Positions 8,591-17,845 of a DNA stretch of 61,010 bases are shown here, piece by piece. How positions within the stretch are numbered: the first letter of the stretch is position 1; each line of letters begins with the position of its first letter. The notes beneath the pieces were generated by a model, which did no database searches, was not told the DNA's origin, and saw nothing but the letters and a program-made list of their open reading frames with translations. Origin of the DNA: Flavobacterium omnivorum (GTDB taxonomy: Bacteria > Bacteroidota > Bacteroidia > Flavobacteriales > Flavobacteriaceae); NCBI RefSeq assembly GCF_900099915.1, contig NZ_FNDB01000020.1:1-61010 (forward strand), written 5' to 3'. The translations under genes were made by a program, and so were the position numbers.

Positions 8591-9031
8591 TCATTCCTTT
8601 CGAGTTATCATGTTTAGCAATTGTAGTGTAAGTTCATCAGATAATCCATTGAAATATTTTTCCAATACCTTCTGAAATACCGGATTGGCATTTTCAACGT
8701 TTGTGAATAATGTCATGCACGATCGTAATTTCATGTCGTCAGGTGTTCCAAATATCTGTGTTGCCGTTTTTCCTTTGAGGTTCAATACTCCCTCAGTAAT
8801 TTCAACCAGATGCTTACCTAGGATGGGATGTTGTAAATAGGCATTAGCTTCATTTAAATCTTTGATTCCGTAATATTGTGCAGTCTCACTGGAACCGAGT
8901 CCTTTAATTTGAGGAAAGATATACCACATCCAATGGGTTTCTTTTTTACCATTTTTTATTTCCGATAGTGCCTGTAGATACACTTGATTTTGTGCGTCTA
9001 AAAATTTGATTAATTCGTTGTTATCAGTCAT
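8591..9031 (-). CDS. DUF1810 family protein
   Basis: This 146-aa protein carries the DUF1810 pattern: FLDAQNQVYLQALSEIKNGKKETHWMWYIFPQIKGLG, then AQYYGIKDLNEANAYLQHPILG and a C-terminal MKLRSCMTLF. Length fits a complete single-domain member. The family is widespread and small, and its biochemical role is not established. It lies on the minus strand downstream of alkB, separated by 320 bp, so it is probably transcribed on its own. Confidence 0.88.
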   Translation of the reverse strand: MTDNNELIKFLDAQNQVYLQALSEIKNGKKETHWMWYIFPQIKGLGSSETAQYYGIKDLNEANAYLQHPILGKHLVEITEGVLNLKGKTATQIFGTPDDMKLRSCMTLFTNVENANPVFQKVLEKYFNGLSDELTLQLLNMITRKE

Positions 9032-9351
9032 TTTTCTATTTTAGGTGCTACAGTATACCGTATCACTAAATTAATAATTTATTTAGAATTCATCCAAGGT
9101 GTATATTAATAATTTGTTCGAGTTACTTACTTAAAAACCAATATTAAGTCTAATAAACTCAGACTTTGTTGCAATTATTAACGACTGTGAATACTTTAGA
9201 GTAGGTTTAAAAAATGAAAAATTTGTATTTTAACAAAAACACACCCCTAACCTCCCGTCTTAAAAACGGGACAGGCTCTCTCAAGAGGGGAATTCGACCC
9301 CGCTAACATTTAACCTTTAGTTGTTTATTAAGTAAATAAGTCGATAATTTG
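9032..9351. repeat. Intergenic stretch with a dispersed GC-rich repeat
   Basis: At about 9240-9301 a GC-rich insert (CCCGTC-N5-AACGGGA hairpin, then CTCAAGAGGGG) interrupts AT-rich spacer. It belongs to the same class of short Flavobacteriia intergenic repeats as those near 35200 and 38770. The rest contains nothing I can name. Confidence 0.4.
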
Positions 9352-9978
9352 TTATAACTGACGCTTAACTTGCCTGAAAGTGAGGTTAATGCGCGGCAGA
9401 ATATCTTTTGCTGTTTTTGGTACTTGATGCTGCCAAAAGCTTTGCGTTGTTCCTGCCATCAATAAAAGCGAACCGTGATGCAAGGGGATTTCTACCTGAG
9501 GAATCTCTTTCCTGAATTTATGGCGTAATCGAAACATACGGGTTTCGCCGAAACTTACGGATGCAATAATTGCATCGGTACCAAAATTCTGTTCGCGATC
9601 GCTGTGCCATGCCACACCATCCTTGCCATTGCGGTACAGGTTTAGCAAAACACTGTTGAATTTAACCTGTGTTTCTTTTTCCACTCTTTCTCTTATGGAT
9701 AGTAATTCGGGTGTCCAGTCAGGCTTGGTCCCATCGGCACCTAGATTGTCGCTGTCCTCATACCACGAAATCATTCTTGGTACTGTAACTGTTTTATCGT
9801 AAATTTCCATAGCATATTCCTGCCATGGCGTGTTGTTGAGTAGGGTAGTGTAATAGTTGTCGGATTCTTCTTTGGTGAAAAAATTGTCGTATAGCATGAG
9901 TTCGGTATCCGGAAGGTCAAATTTTTTTTTTCCGCCACTGCCTGATGTAAATATTTCTGTGTCATTGAAAAGTATCAT
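9352..9978 (-). CDS. alkB: AlkB-family 2-oxoglutarate/Fe(II) dioxygenase
   Basis: This 208-aa protein has the AlkB iron triad, H-x-D in WHSDREQNFG and the distal His in FWQHQVPK, and the 2-oxoglutarate-binding arginines in PRINLTFR. The substrate-side SVSFGETRMFRLRH stretch is typical of 2OG-FeII_Oxy_2 AlkB proteins. It repairs N-alkylated bases by oxidative demethylation. It lies downstream of dnaE2 on the same strand across a 308-bp gap filled with dispersed repeats, and it fits the DNA-damage theme of the neighbouring genes. Confidence 0.88.
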   Translation of the reverse strand: MILFNDTEIFTSGSGGKKKFDLPDTELMLYDNFFTKEESDNYYTTLLNNTPWQEYAMEIYDKTVTVPRMISWYEDSDNLGADGTKPDWTPELLSIRERVEKETQVKFNSVLLNLYRNGKDGVAWHSDREQNFGTDAIIASVSFGETRMFRLRHKFRKEIPQVEIPLHHGSLLLMAGTTQSFWQHQVPKTAKDILPRINLTFRQVKRQL

Positions 9979-10082
9979 TTTGAATAAGGGTATTAAGCTG
10001 TTGGGTGAAATGGTTATTGATGCTGTTTTTTTGTTCTCGATACGATTTTCTATTGAAACTGAGGAAAAATTTATCTTCTAAA

Positions 10083-10196
10083 GGTTCTCGTCCCGATAGC
10101 TATCGGGACATTTTTTGTTCCGTTTCACTCCACAAAAAACACTCGAACTGACGTTTTTTATTATGTAGCCCTTCGACTGCGCTCAGGGTGACATAA
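10083..10196. repeat. Dispersed intergenic repeats (palindrome and SOS-independent GC-rich units)
   Basis: The 20-bp perfect palindrome GTCCCGATAGCTATCGGGAC is at 10090-10109, followed by a T run. Then comes AAAAACACTCGAACTGACG (10134-10153), shared with 38934-38952, and CCCTTCGACTGCGCTCAGGG at 10169-10188, a unit with relatives at 35482-35506 and 36102-36124. These are common short repeats of Flavobacteriia. The rest of the 308-bp gap between alkB and dnaE2 holds nothing else. Confidence 0.6.
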
Positions 10197-10286
10197 ATGT
10201 CATTTTATTGCTTTTTTTGGTAAAAAAATTCTACCGTCGTACTGACGGTTTGCTTAATTAGAGCCATGGGTAAGGTTTATTCGTTA

Positions 10287-13200
10287 TCATGTATTCATTT
10301 TTTGCCTTGGTAAATTAATTTCATGTTCCTGTGGATACGGTGCCCGATGGGTCATGCTTACATCTTCCCGAATCTGTTCATGCACTTTATATTGTCTGTC
10401 CGAAGTGTTGGAATACCGTGGATCTGGGAGAAACGGCATTTTCGCCATTTTGGTAATTGTAATGGTAGGAAAATGATAGTCCACTTCAACAGTTCCCAGA
10501 AGCAGGTAACAGCCACCGCCTTGGAACGGATATTTTTCAAGACTTTTTGTAAAATGTGCGGTATCGAAATATTCGCCCTCTATGTCTACCCAAGTTCCAA
10601 AATACATGGCTCCCATTTTGGTAGGCACGTGCTTTCTGGAAATGAGGTAGGCCAGCATCTTTACCGTTTTTTTATGGTGCTTTAATAAATCTTTCGCCAT
10701 TACGTCCCCCCGATATTTGGTCTGCAATAAATCGAATGGGGTACAGGAGACCGGAAAACTCAGCAGCTCGATTTCATCAAAAGCATCTTCAAAAGGAGAG
10801 CGTTCGAGTATGGGCAGTTCATATTCTTTTATTGGTTCCTGTAAAAGCATCCCATTTCTGTTCTCGGGTTTGAAATTGACCAGAATGAGTCGGGCAATCA
10901 CCAGCAATTGGTTTTTTGTTTTTCCCGTAAAACGGAAGGCTCCGATAAAAATCAAAATTTGGATGCCTTCAATGCCTATTGGAATGCGGTTGATGAAATC
11001 TTCCAATGATTTGAATTTCCCCTTTTCTTCCCGCTCTTTAACTATAAAATGTGCTAACTTACTTTCCAACCCTTCCAGATGCATAAAACCCAAATAAACA
11101 TCGATGCCGTATACCGTAGTTTCATAGTCGCTTTTGTTTACACAGGAATTCTGTATGGTTGCTCCCGACATTTTGGCTTCATGCACATACACTTCGGTAC
11201 GGTAAAAACCACCCTGATTATTGATCACTGCTACCATAAATTCAATAGGGTAGTAGACCTTGAGGTACAGACTTTGGTAACTTTCTACCGCATAGGAAGC
11301 CGAATGCGCTTTACAAAAAGAATAGCCAGCGAAGGATTCGATTTGTCGGTATATTTCTTCACTCAACTTTAGGGGATGTCCTTTTTGGGCACAGCAGGCA
11401 AAGTAATTGTCTTTCACTTTTTGCAATGCTGCTTTGGAACGTCCTTTACCACTCATGGCACGGCGCAGAATATCCCCATCGGCTGCGGGAAGCCCTGCAT
11501 AATGTAACGCAATCTTAATTACGTCTTCCTGATAGACCATCACCCCATAGGTTTCTCCGAGCTGTTCTTTGAACACCTCATGAAAATATTCGAACTTATC
11601 GGGATGGTTGTGTCGGAAAATGTATTCCTTCATCATACCGGATTGGGCTACGCCCGGGCGGATAATGGAGGAGGCTGCTACTAAGGTTTTGTAGTTATCG
11701 CATTTTAGACGGCGCAATAAGCCGCGCATTGCCGGGCTTTCGATATAAAAGCATCCAATTGTTTTTCCATGGCTTAGAAAATGATTCGCCTTGGCCTCAT
11801 TTTTTGATATAGCAGTATCCCGGATATCGACTTTGATTCCCCTGTTTTTCTCAATCAACTTCACACTGTCATCGATATGACCAATTCCCCTTTGGCTCAG
11901 AATATCAAACTTTTCAAAACCAATGTCTTCGGCAATGTGCATGTCGAACAATACGATTGGAAACCCTTTTGGAGGCATTTCCAAAGGTGTGTAATTGGTA
12001 ATGGGTTCTTCGGAAATCAGGATTCCACAGGAATGCATGCTGCGTTGATTGGGGTATTTTTCGAGCAGCATCCCGTATTCCTGCACTAGCTTCACGATTT
12101 TATTAGTATCATGCAATTGCATTGGGTTTTTAGCCAATGCATCCAATTCTTCCTTTGGCAAACCGAAAACCTTACCCACTTCCCGGAAGATGGAGCGGTA
12201 TTTAAATTCGACATTTGTTCCACAGAAGGCAACATGATCCGCACCGTATTTATCAAAAATGTATCGGAGTATGGTATCGCGTTCTTTCCAGGACCAGTCA
12301 ATGTCAAAATCGGGGGGACTCTTGCGGTTCACATTGAGGAAGCGTTCAAAATACAAATCGAGTTCAATAGGGCAGATGTCCGTGATGCCGAGGCAATAGC
12401 TCACAATGCTGTTGGCACCGCTGCCCCGACCAATGTGCAAAAAGCCCTGACTCATGCTAAATTGAATGATGTCCCACGTGATCAGGAAATAGCCACTGAA
12501 TTCCAATTGGTGAATCACCTTTAATTCTTTTTCCACTCTTGCTGTTGCTTGCGGATTATCGGCACCGTACTTTTTGAATAAACCTTCCTGAGCCAGTTTA
12601 GTCAAAAGTTGCCTATCATTTTCCCGACTCCCGGAATAATACTTTTTATTTTTGGGTGTTTTGAAGTCGAATTCAAAATGGCACTGATCCATCAGTTTTT
12701 GGGTGTTTTCGATAATTTGCGGATACTCCCCAAATTTTACGAGCAATTCTTCCAAAGGAATCATTACTTCGGACGTCTTGCAATAATCAGCATCAGTCAA
12801 TTTTGATAAAATAACATTGGTATCAATAGCTCTCAGTATTTTATGCAGGTTGAATTCTCTTTTAGTCCGAAAGGTGACGGATTGTAAAACCACCATTTTG
12901 TTAAGCCAAGCATTCCATTCCGGAAGAAATAATTTCGGAAGCTGATCGGGAGTAATGCCTACATATTCATGGTCTTTTAATTCCGTTGGCTTATTTTCGA
13001 AAGGATAAATAATACAGACGTTACTAAATGAAGGTGTTGCCAATGGTAAGGCAGTGCCTTCAAAATTATGTTTGGTCAGAAAGCGATTCATTTCGGCTAG
13101 CCCACCGGCATTTTTAGCCAAGCCGATATAACGCAGTTGATGGTTGCAACGAAATTCTATTCCGACGAGTGGTTTGATATTTACTTCTTCACAGCTTTTT

Positions 13201-13343
13201 ATGAAATCATAGATGCCAGTAACGGTATTGATATCGGTTAATGCCATTGTTTTTACCCCACAAACAACAGCCTGCTGGACGAGATCCAACAGCGGGATGG
13301 TGCCATAATGCAGGGAATGAAAGGAATGACAGTTGAGGTACAT
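10287..13343 (-). CDS. dnaE2: Error-prone DNA polymerase III alpha subunit (DnaE2-like)
   Basis: This 1018-aa protein is a C-family polymerase. It starts with a PHP domain (NCHSFHSLHYG; LTDINTVTGIYDF), has the catalytic pair in PPDFDIDW at about residues 344-349, the FLHIGRGSGANSIVSY palm motif, and an OB-fold-like C-terminal part (about 870-960). It is shorter than replicative DnaE and lacks the C-terminal tau-binding extension, as in DnaE2/ImuC. It starts 4 bp after the dinB stop, so the two form a translesion operon. Such pairs copy across lesions at the cost of mutation. Confidence 0.88.
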   Translation of the reverse strand: MYLNCHSFHSLHYGTIPLLDLVQQAVVCGVKTMALTDINTVTGIYDFIKSCEEVNIKPLVGIEFRCNHQLRYIGLAKNAGGLAEMNRFLTKHNFEGTALPLATPSFSNVCIIYPFENKPTELKDHEYVGITPDQLPKLFLPEWNAWLNKMVVLQSVTFRTKREFNLHKILRAIDTNVILSKLTDADYCKTSEVMIPLEELLVKFGEYPQIIENTQKLMDQCHFEFDFKTPKNKKYYSGSRENDRQLLTKLAQEGLFKKYGADNPQATARVEKELKVIHQLEFSGYFLITWDIIQFSMSQGFLHIGRGSGANSIVSYCLGITDICPIELDLYFERFLNVNRKSPPDFDIDWSWKERDTILRYIFDKYGADHVAFCGTNVEFKYRSIFREVGKVFGLPKEELDALAKNPMQLHDTNKIVKLVQEYGMLLEKYPNQRSMHSCGILISEEPITNYTPLEMPPKGFPIVLFDMHIAEDIGFEKFDILSQRGIGHIDDSVKLIEKNRGIKVDIRDTAISKNEAKANHFLSHGKTIGCFYIESPAMRGLLRRLKCDNYKTLVAASSIIRPGVAQSGMMKEYIFRHNHPDKFEYFHEVFKEQLGETYGVMVYQEDVIKIALHYAGLPAADGDILRRAMSGKGRSKAALQKVKDNYFACCAQKGHPLKLSEEIYRQIESFAGYSFCKAHSASYAVESYQSLYLKVYYPIEFMVAVINNQGGFYRTEVYVHEAKMSGATIQNSCVNKSDYETTVYGIDVYLGFMHLEGLESKLAHFIVKEREEKGKFKSLEDFINRIPIGIEGIQILIFIGAFRFTGKTKNQLLVIARLILVNFKPENRNGMLLQEPIKEYELPILERSPFEDAFDEIELLSFPVSCTPFDLLQTKYRGDVMAKDLLKHHKKTVKMLAYLISRKHVPTKMGAMYFGTWVDIEGEYFDTAHFTKSLEKYPFQGGGCYLLLGTVEVDYHFPTITITKMAKMPFLPDPRYSNTSDRQYKVHEQIREDVSMTHRAPYPQEHEINLPRQKMNT

Positions 13344-13347
13344 TATG

Positions 13348-14529
13348 TTATAATTTGCGTTTTAAAATTTCCGACTTGTTATTTGGTTTGAAGCTTGCTC
13401 CGGCACACCGCATCACGGCATCAAAACCATACCGGCTTTTCATTTTATCCATGGCTTGGTATAGCGACAGCATTTCTTCGGTATCTTCAAATAAATTGAT
13501 TTGATAGGTTCCACGAACCAACCCACTGAAACGAATTCCGATTAAACGGAGTCTCATGCGACGCTGGTATACTTTATTAAATAAGTCGGTAACGGTTTTG
13601 GTAAGCATGTGATCGGCGGAGGTATAGGCTATTTTGCATTGTTTAGTTTCGGTGTCGAAATTAGAATAGCGTATTTTGATGACCACAGTGGAAGTCAACC
13701 ATTCTTCCGAACGCAGCTGAAAAGCTAATTTTTCCACCATTCCGATAAGTATCGATTTTAGTTTTGGAATGTCAATGGTATCCTGACTAAAAGTATGCTC
13801 CGTTGAAATAGATTTCCGTTCCGTATAGGGTTCCACCGGATTGTTATCGATGCCATTGGCTTTTTTCCAAATGTCGATGCCGTTTTTACCGATCATCCGT
13901 TGCAATACTTCTGCAGGCATTTCTGAAAGTGTCTGAATCGTGCGGATTCCAATCCGGGATAACAGTTGAAAAGTCACATCGCCCACCATGGGTATTTTTT
14001 GAATTGAAAGCGGATTTAAGAAAGACCGTACCATATTCTCGGGTATTTCTAAGTTTCCTTTGGGTTTGGCTTCGCCGGTACCAATTTTAGAAACCGTTTT
14101 GTTTATCGATAGTGCAAAGCTTATGGGTAACCCTGTTTCTTTAGTAATGGATTGTGCCAGTTCGTTGGTCCATTTGTAGCCCCCATAAAATTTATCCATA
14201 CCCGTAATATCGAGGTAAAATTCATCGATGCTGGCTTTTTCAACAATTGGTGCTTTTTCTTGAATGACTTCGGTTACGTCATGTGATAATTTGGAGTACA
14301 ATTCCATATCACCTTTCATCACTTTAGCCTGCGGACAGAGGCGGAGTGCCATTTTAATAGGCATAGCGGAACGCACTCCAAAAGTCCGGGCTTCATAGGA
14401 ACAAGAAGCCACCACACCACGATCTCCGCCACCAATAATCAAAGGGATTCCCTCCAGTTTTGAATTCCCCAGTCTCTCGCAGGACACAAAAAAAGTATCC
14501 AAATCCATGTGTACAATTGTTCTTTCCAT
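13348..14529 (-). CDS. dinB: Y-family DNA polymerase (DinB/Pol IV-like)
   Basis: This 393-aa protein has HMDLDTFFVSCE with catalytic Asp, the YEARTFGVRSAMP finger motif, and KASIDEFYLDITG with the SIDE-type catalytic pair. Helix-hairpin-helix segments near 175-215 and a little-finger domain to ~350 complete it. It performs translesion synthesis. It is the promoter-proximal gene of the dinB-dnaE2 operon and is transcribed away from the S24 repressor gene, sharing an 88-bp region rich in TGTTA/TAACA half sites. Confidence 0.92.
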   Translation of the reverse strand: MERTIVHMDLDTFFVSCERLGNSKLEGIPLIIGGGDRGVVASCSYEARTFGVRSAMPIKMALRLCPQAKVMKGDMELYSKLSHDVTEVIQEKAPIVEKASIDEFYLDITGMDKFYGGYKWTNELAQSITKETGLPISFALSINKTVSKIGTGEAKPKGNLEIPENMVRSFLNPLSIQKIPMVGDVTFQLLSRIGIRTIQTLSEMPAEVLQRMIGKNGIDIWKKANGIDNNPVEPYTERKSISTEHTFSQDTIDIPKLKSILIGMVEKLAFQLRSEEWLTSTVVIKIRYSNFDTETKQCKIAYTSADHMLTKTVTDLFNKVYQRRMRLRLIGIRFSGLVRGTYQINLFEDTEEMLSLYQAMDKMKSRYGFDAVMRCAGASFKPNNKSEILKRKL

Positions 14530-14592
14530 CTTCTTTTCTTTTTTATACGTTACAAAATTAGTACAGATGATAACAAATTTGATTATATTTGT

Positions 14593-14609
14593 TGTTACAA
14601 ATTATAACA
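14593..14609. promoter_or_regulatory. Operator TGTTA-N7-TAACA between dinB and the S24 repressor
   Basis: TGTTA (14593-14597) and TAACA (14605-14609) form an inverted repeat 8 bp before the repressor ATG. Further half sites lie upstream: GTTACAAA at about 14549, ATAACAAAT at about 14570 and ATTTGTTGT at about 14587. Their placement between divergent dinB and repressor genes fits autoregulated LexA-style control of both. Binding is inferred. Confidence 0.6.
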
Positions 14610-14617
14610 AAATACCT

Positions 14618-15382
14618 ATGTCTTTATTTTCCGACAACATCAGGAACCTTAGGGTGCAACAAAAGATTTCGCAGGAAAAGCTGGCGGAGGCATTAGCGAT
14701 AACCAGGGGCAGGTATGTCAAATATGAAGACGGAACCTCGGAAGCCCCGTATGAAATACTGAAGAAAATTGCCCATTATTATCACATCAGTATTGACCTG
14801 TTGCTTTCCGTGGATATTCGAAAAATTCCGATGGATGATTTGTTACAATTGGAAAATAATAGATTGGTACTGCCGATCACTGTTGATAAAGATGGGGAGA
14901 ATTTTATTGAAGTCGTTACACAAAAAGTAAAAGCCGGGTATTTGAATGGTTATGCCGATCCTGAGTATATAGAAAGCCTGCAACACATTTCTCTACCGTT
15001 TTTGGGACCGGGAAAGCACAGGGGTTTTCCGGTGGAAGGAGATTCCATGCCTCCTCATGAGGATGGTTCCATCATCGTTGGGCGTTATATTGAAAAGTTG
15101 GGAGATGTAATGGATGGAAAGACTTATATATTTATAACCAAAAATGAGGGTATGGTTTATAAACGATTGAATAAAAACAAAAAGAATGCACTCGTTGTAG
15201 CATCAGACAATAGTTTTTATCCCGCTTATGAAGTTAAGGCTTCGGATATTCTTGAGATTTGGGAATATGAGTGTAGTATTGGGCGAAATGACAGGAAGCC
15301 CGAAATCTCTGAAACTGCAAGTGTAAAAGATTTATTTTTGGAATTGAAAAGAGAGATTCAGGATTTAAAAATTAAGCATTAG
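14618..15382 (+). CDS. XRE/S24 LexA-like repressor
   Basis: This 254-aa protein joins an N-terminal XRE helix-turn-helix (NIRNLRVQQKISQEKLAEALAITRGRYVKYEDG, residues 7-40) to a S24 peptidase domain. S143 (in GDSMPPH) and K182 (in MVYKRL) are the Ser/Lys dyad, and A106-G107 is a plausible self-cleavage site. I chose ATG 14618 because an upstream in-frame ATG at 14507 lies inside dinB. RecA-assisted self-cleavage would lift repression of the divergent dinB-dnaE2 operon. The final 25 residues are a short acidic/basic helix. Confidence 0.85.
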   Translation: MSLFSDNIRNLRVQQKISQEKLAEALAITRGRYVKYEDGTSEAPYEILKKIAHYYHISIDLLLSVDIRKIPMDDLLQLENNRLVLPITVDKDGENFIEVVTQKVKAGYLNGYADPEYIESLQHISLPFLGPGKHRGFPVEGDSMPPHEDGSIIVGRYIEKLGDVMDGKTYIFITKNEGMVYKRLNKNKKNALVVASDNSFYPAYEVKASDILEIWEYECSIGRNDRKPEISETASVKDLFLELKREIQDLKIKH

Positions 15383-15603
15383 ATGTAAATGAAGCTATCC
15401 TTATAAAGGAATACCGAATTCTGGAGACTTCGGAGAGCGGGGAATTTTTGATGTTGGTGTATTTCTCTAAAAAGTACAATGTCACCCGCCAAAATAAGAA
15501 TATCTCCTTTTGGAATAATCGGATTTTCCAAAACCCATTTTCGGTTGTCTAAAAATTCTAAGTGGAGGTCTGAACAGTATTGAATTTTGATATTATTTTC
15601 CAT
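15379..15603 (-). pseudogene. Truncated duplicate of the metallophosphoesterase 5' end
   Basis: The first ~53 codons (CSDLHLEFLDNRKW, PKGDILILAGDIV, EIHQHQKF) repeat the start of the gene at 7657-8415 at about 90% nucleotide identity. Homology stops near 15440, after which the frame continues with unrelated residues to a stop at 15379. Only metal motifs I and II remain, so the product cannot be active. Both copies have the same orientation and bracket 7 kb with DUF1810, alkB, dnaE2, dinB and the repressor gene. Confidence 0.85.
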
Positions 15604-15674
15604 TAGTGGGACTCTAAGTTTAATAAATGGATTTTATTTTCCACTAAAACATGATTTTTAGAGAATATTTTCCA

Positions 15675-15971
15675 TTATAATTTGAAGCGTGCAAAAGTTT
15701 CAACGTCATATCTTTTGGCGACAAGCTCACATACTTTATTACTAATACGTTCTTTAGTGTTTTTTAGGTGCTTTAGAATGTCCGATTTGGAGTAGAATTG
15801 TTCTAACTTTTCGATATCAGTAATAAAAGTTTCTGTGGTAGTTGCAAACAAAGCTCTTGGAATTATAATATCCTTATCTCTGGAAAGATTTAGTTTACTA
15901 TGGTCCATATCCCAAAATAAGTGTTTTGGAAAAATAGTTGCTATGTTTACTTTTTCTTTCATATGCTTCAA
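15675..15971 (-). CDS. DUF6922-like small protein
   Basis: This 98-aa protein reads FPKHLFWDMDHSKLNLSRDKDIIIPRAL, a lead I associate with DUF6922 ('xLFWDxDxxxLDxxxDxxFIIxRVL'), followed by helical segments. In other genomes such proteins are often beside nucleotidyltransferase toxins and may act as antitoxin-like partners, but no partner is adjacent here. The call is tentative. A tRNA, promoter or operator is not evident upstream. Confidence 0.5.
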   Translation of the reverse strand: MKHMKEKVNIATIFPKHLFWDMDHSKLNLSRDKDIIIPRALFATTTETFITDIEKLEQFYSKSDILKHLKNTKERISNKVCELVAKRYDVETFARFKL

Positions 15972-16208
15972 CTGTGTTTATATCGAATTCCTTTATGCTC
16001 ATTTCGTAATACGAAAATATGATTTGATTCTAGTGTTTGAAAAATTGAGTGTTTTTTTGTTCACTTTGTTTGCATGTTCACGTTTACGTGAACAGTGTTT
16101 TTTTATGAACATAAATAAGTATAATTGAGGTTGCCTGTGTTATTCTAATTAAGGTTTGATTTCTAACGGGAATATTTCGGGACTTTAAATAACAGACTAT
16201 TGTTATTT

Positions 16209-16823
16209 CTAATTATTATTTTCAAATTTTTCTTTTAGGCGGAGATATTCTCTATATTCTTTTTCCTCGTGCTTCTTTTGGGAAAATGTTTCAAATGCTT
16301 CGTATTCCGGGGAATCATAATTCATGAAATCTGGGATTTTTATTATTGCCCAGTCTTTTGCAATATCTTTCCAAGTTTTGGCTGCATTTGCGATTGTATT
16401 TCTCCAATCCTCATCGGAATTTCTTTGTATTGTGTAATCGTAGTCAACCGAATGTGGTAATACTATTCGAGCCTGTGAATGCCACCATCCGTGAAAGGGA
16501 TTCACATAAAATTTATCTAATACCTCTTTTAGAGGATGAAAAAGTGCTTGAGATTGATGGTATTTCATATAAGCAAGAATTTTATAGGCTGCAATTAATT
16601 CTTGGTCTTTGTCTTTAAGTGTAACTGACAAATGCCTTGCAGTCTCTTTTAAAGGTGTTTCCTGAAAATATTGCTGACGATTTTCTTTTAGATCATACCA
16701 AGGTGAATTGATTGTATTTTCTCCTATTATAAAATCCCTAATTTGCACTTCAGGCACATTTAAGCCTTTCCAATAATTATAGATCTGATTCCACTGTGTC
16801 ATATAGCTTTTCATAAAATTCAA
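16209..16823 (-). CDS. Hypothetical protein, Trp-rich
   Basis: I do not recognise this 204-aa protein. It is soluble, has no signal peptide, and carries many aromatic residues in the first half (WNQIYNYWKG, NPFHGWWHSQARIVLPHS) and a charged C-terminal helix (KKHEEKEYREYLRLKEKFENN). The codon use and a clean start after an AT-rich spacer suggest a real gene. It lies downstream of the CBASS operon but behind a strong hairpin at 16896-16936, so it is probably a separate unit. Confidence 0.55.
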   Translation of the reverse strand: MNFMKSYMTQWNQIYNYWKGLNVPEVQIRDFIIGENTINSPWYDLKENRQQYFQETPLKETARHLSVTLKDKDQELIAAYKILAYMKYHQSQALFHPLKEVLDKFYVNPFHGWWHSQARIVLPHSVDYDYTIQRNSDEDWRNTIANAAKTWKDIAKDWAIIKIPDFMNYDSPEYEAFETFSQKKHEEKEYREYLRLKEKFENNN

Positions 16824-16895
16824 ATTTAGTAATATATTTCAATTATTAAATTTATAATATAATGAGTATGCAAATAATTCCTATTTAATAAACCA

Positions 16896-16936
16896 AAATA
16901 TGCATAATAAAGTTGATTGGTTTATTATGCATATTT
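16896..16936 (-). terminator. Hairpin with a perfect 16-bp stem, end of the CBASS operon
   Basis: AAATATGCATAATAAA and TTTATTATGCATATTT pair perfectly around a 9-nt loop, 63 bp after the last CBASS stop. The stem is AT-rich but long. On the minus strand the 3' arm ends in TATTTT. It most likely ends CBASS transcription. Confidence 0.6.
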
Positions 16937-16999
16937 AAGTTTACTGTGTTGTATTTTAGTATATTATAAAAACATTCAATTTATAAATGATAAATTATA

Positions 17000-17845
17000 T
17001 TATTCTTTACTCCATTTCATGTTTAAAGCCCACTTTGTATGTTGACCAATATCATAGAGTTTCTTCTTAGTTCTTTTATCGTGCCCTAAACAGTCAATTA
17101 GTTCTCTATCTGCCCACTTTATGTACTCTGTATCTCCTTGATTCTTCAATGCCAAAAGTTCTTTGCGTTGTTCTACGTTTGGTAAAAGTTCTAAAATATC
17201 ATACTGCAATATTTCGGGACAATTCCAACCAGCTGTTCTTTTTACGGGTGTCGTAACTCTACCAAGTAGATTGTAGTTGACATATGGGAAGTTCTCTTTT
17301 GATAATAACTCGGCCTTGCCTTCTATAAGTTCTTCGTAAAATTCTCTCCAATGGTTAATTTCACGGTTCTGACCCTCATTAAACCAATCTAGAAATTTGA
17401 TAGCATTTTTAGCTGGAATAAAGATGGCAAAATCATCCTTCATTAAATCTTTATTCGGAAGTTTGAGATCATCTATTGCCTCAAATTTTTCTTTTAGTAA
17501 GCTTTGTGTACCTTCTAATCGTTTGTACTTTCCGCCAACCAATTGGTAATGTCCATAATTTGAATTTTTCACTAATAAGTATTCATCGTCTATTTTAATA
17601 ATATATAAATAAGACATTGAAAATCTGATTTTTTCACCTTTCAACGCGAGAAAATATATTTGCAATAATAGATAGAGTCTTTTGTGATTTATAAAAATAT
17701 GTTCAATGAGAAGCTCCATTAAAGTAGCTAAACCTATTACACCAAAAATTACAACGTCTTTTTGGTATTCCGAACCAGACATTTGGAAATAGCCATAGAT
17801 TATAAAACCAATGGCTATTATTGTTTGAATTATTCTTCTTATCAT
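17000..17845 (-). CDS. CBASS effector, two-TM SMODS-associated NUDIX protein (Cap16-like)
   Basis: This 281-aa protein has two N-terminal membrane helices (about residues 5-22 and 31-51) followed by a SMODS-associated NUDIX-like domain, recognised from IRFSMSYLYIIKIDDEYLLVKNSNYGHYQLVGGKYKRLEG and REFYEELIEGKAELL. The classical full Nudix box is not evident, as usual for this subfamily, suggesting nucleotide sensing rather than hydrolysis. TM-NUDIX (Cap16) effectors are thought to disrupt the inner membrane after binding the CD-NTase product. Its ATG overlaps the end of the TRIP13-like gene by 4 bp. It is last in the operon. Confidence 0.75.
   Translation of the reverse strand: MIRRIIQTIIAIGFIIYGYFQMSGSEYQKDVVIFGVIGLATLMELLIEHIFINHKRLYLLLQIYFLALKGEKIRFSMSYLYIIKIDDEYLLVKNSNYGHYQLVGGKYKRLEGTQSLLKEKFEAIDDLKLPNKDLMKDDFAIFIPAKNAIKFLDWFNEGQNREINHWREFYEELIEGKAELLSKENFPYVNYNLLGRVTTPVKRTAGWNCPEILQYDILELLPNVEQRKELLALKNQGDTEYIKWADRELIDCLGHDKRTKKKLYDIGQHTKWALNMKWSKE

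Noticed and set aside
14507..14617. Longer N-terminus for the S24 repressor starting at 14507
   Set aside because: It would begin inside dinB and read through the operator region; the HTH begins right after ATG 14618.
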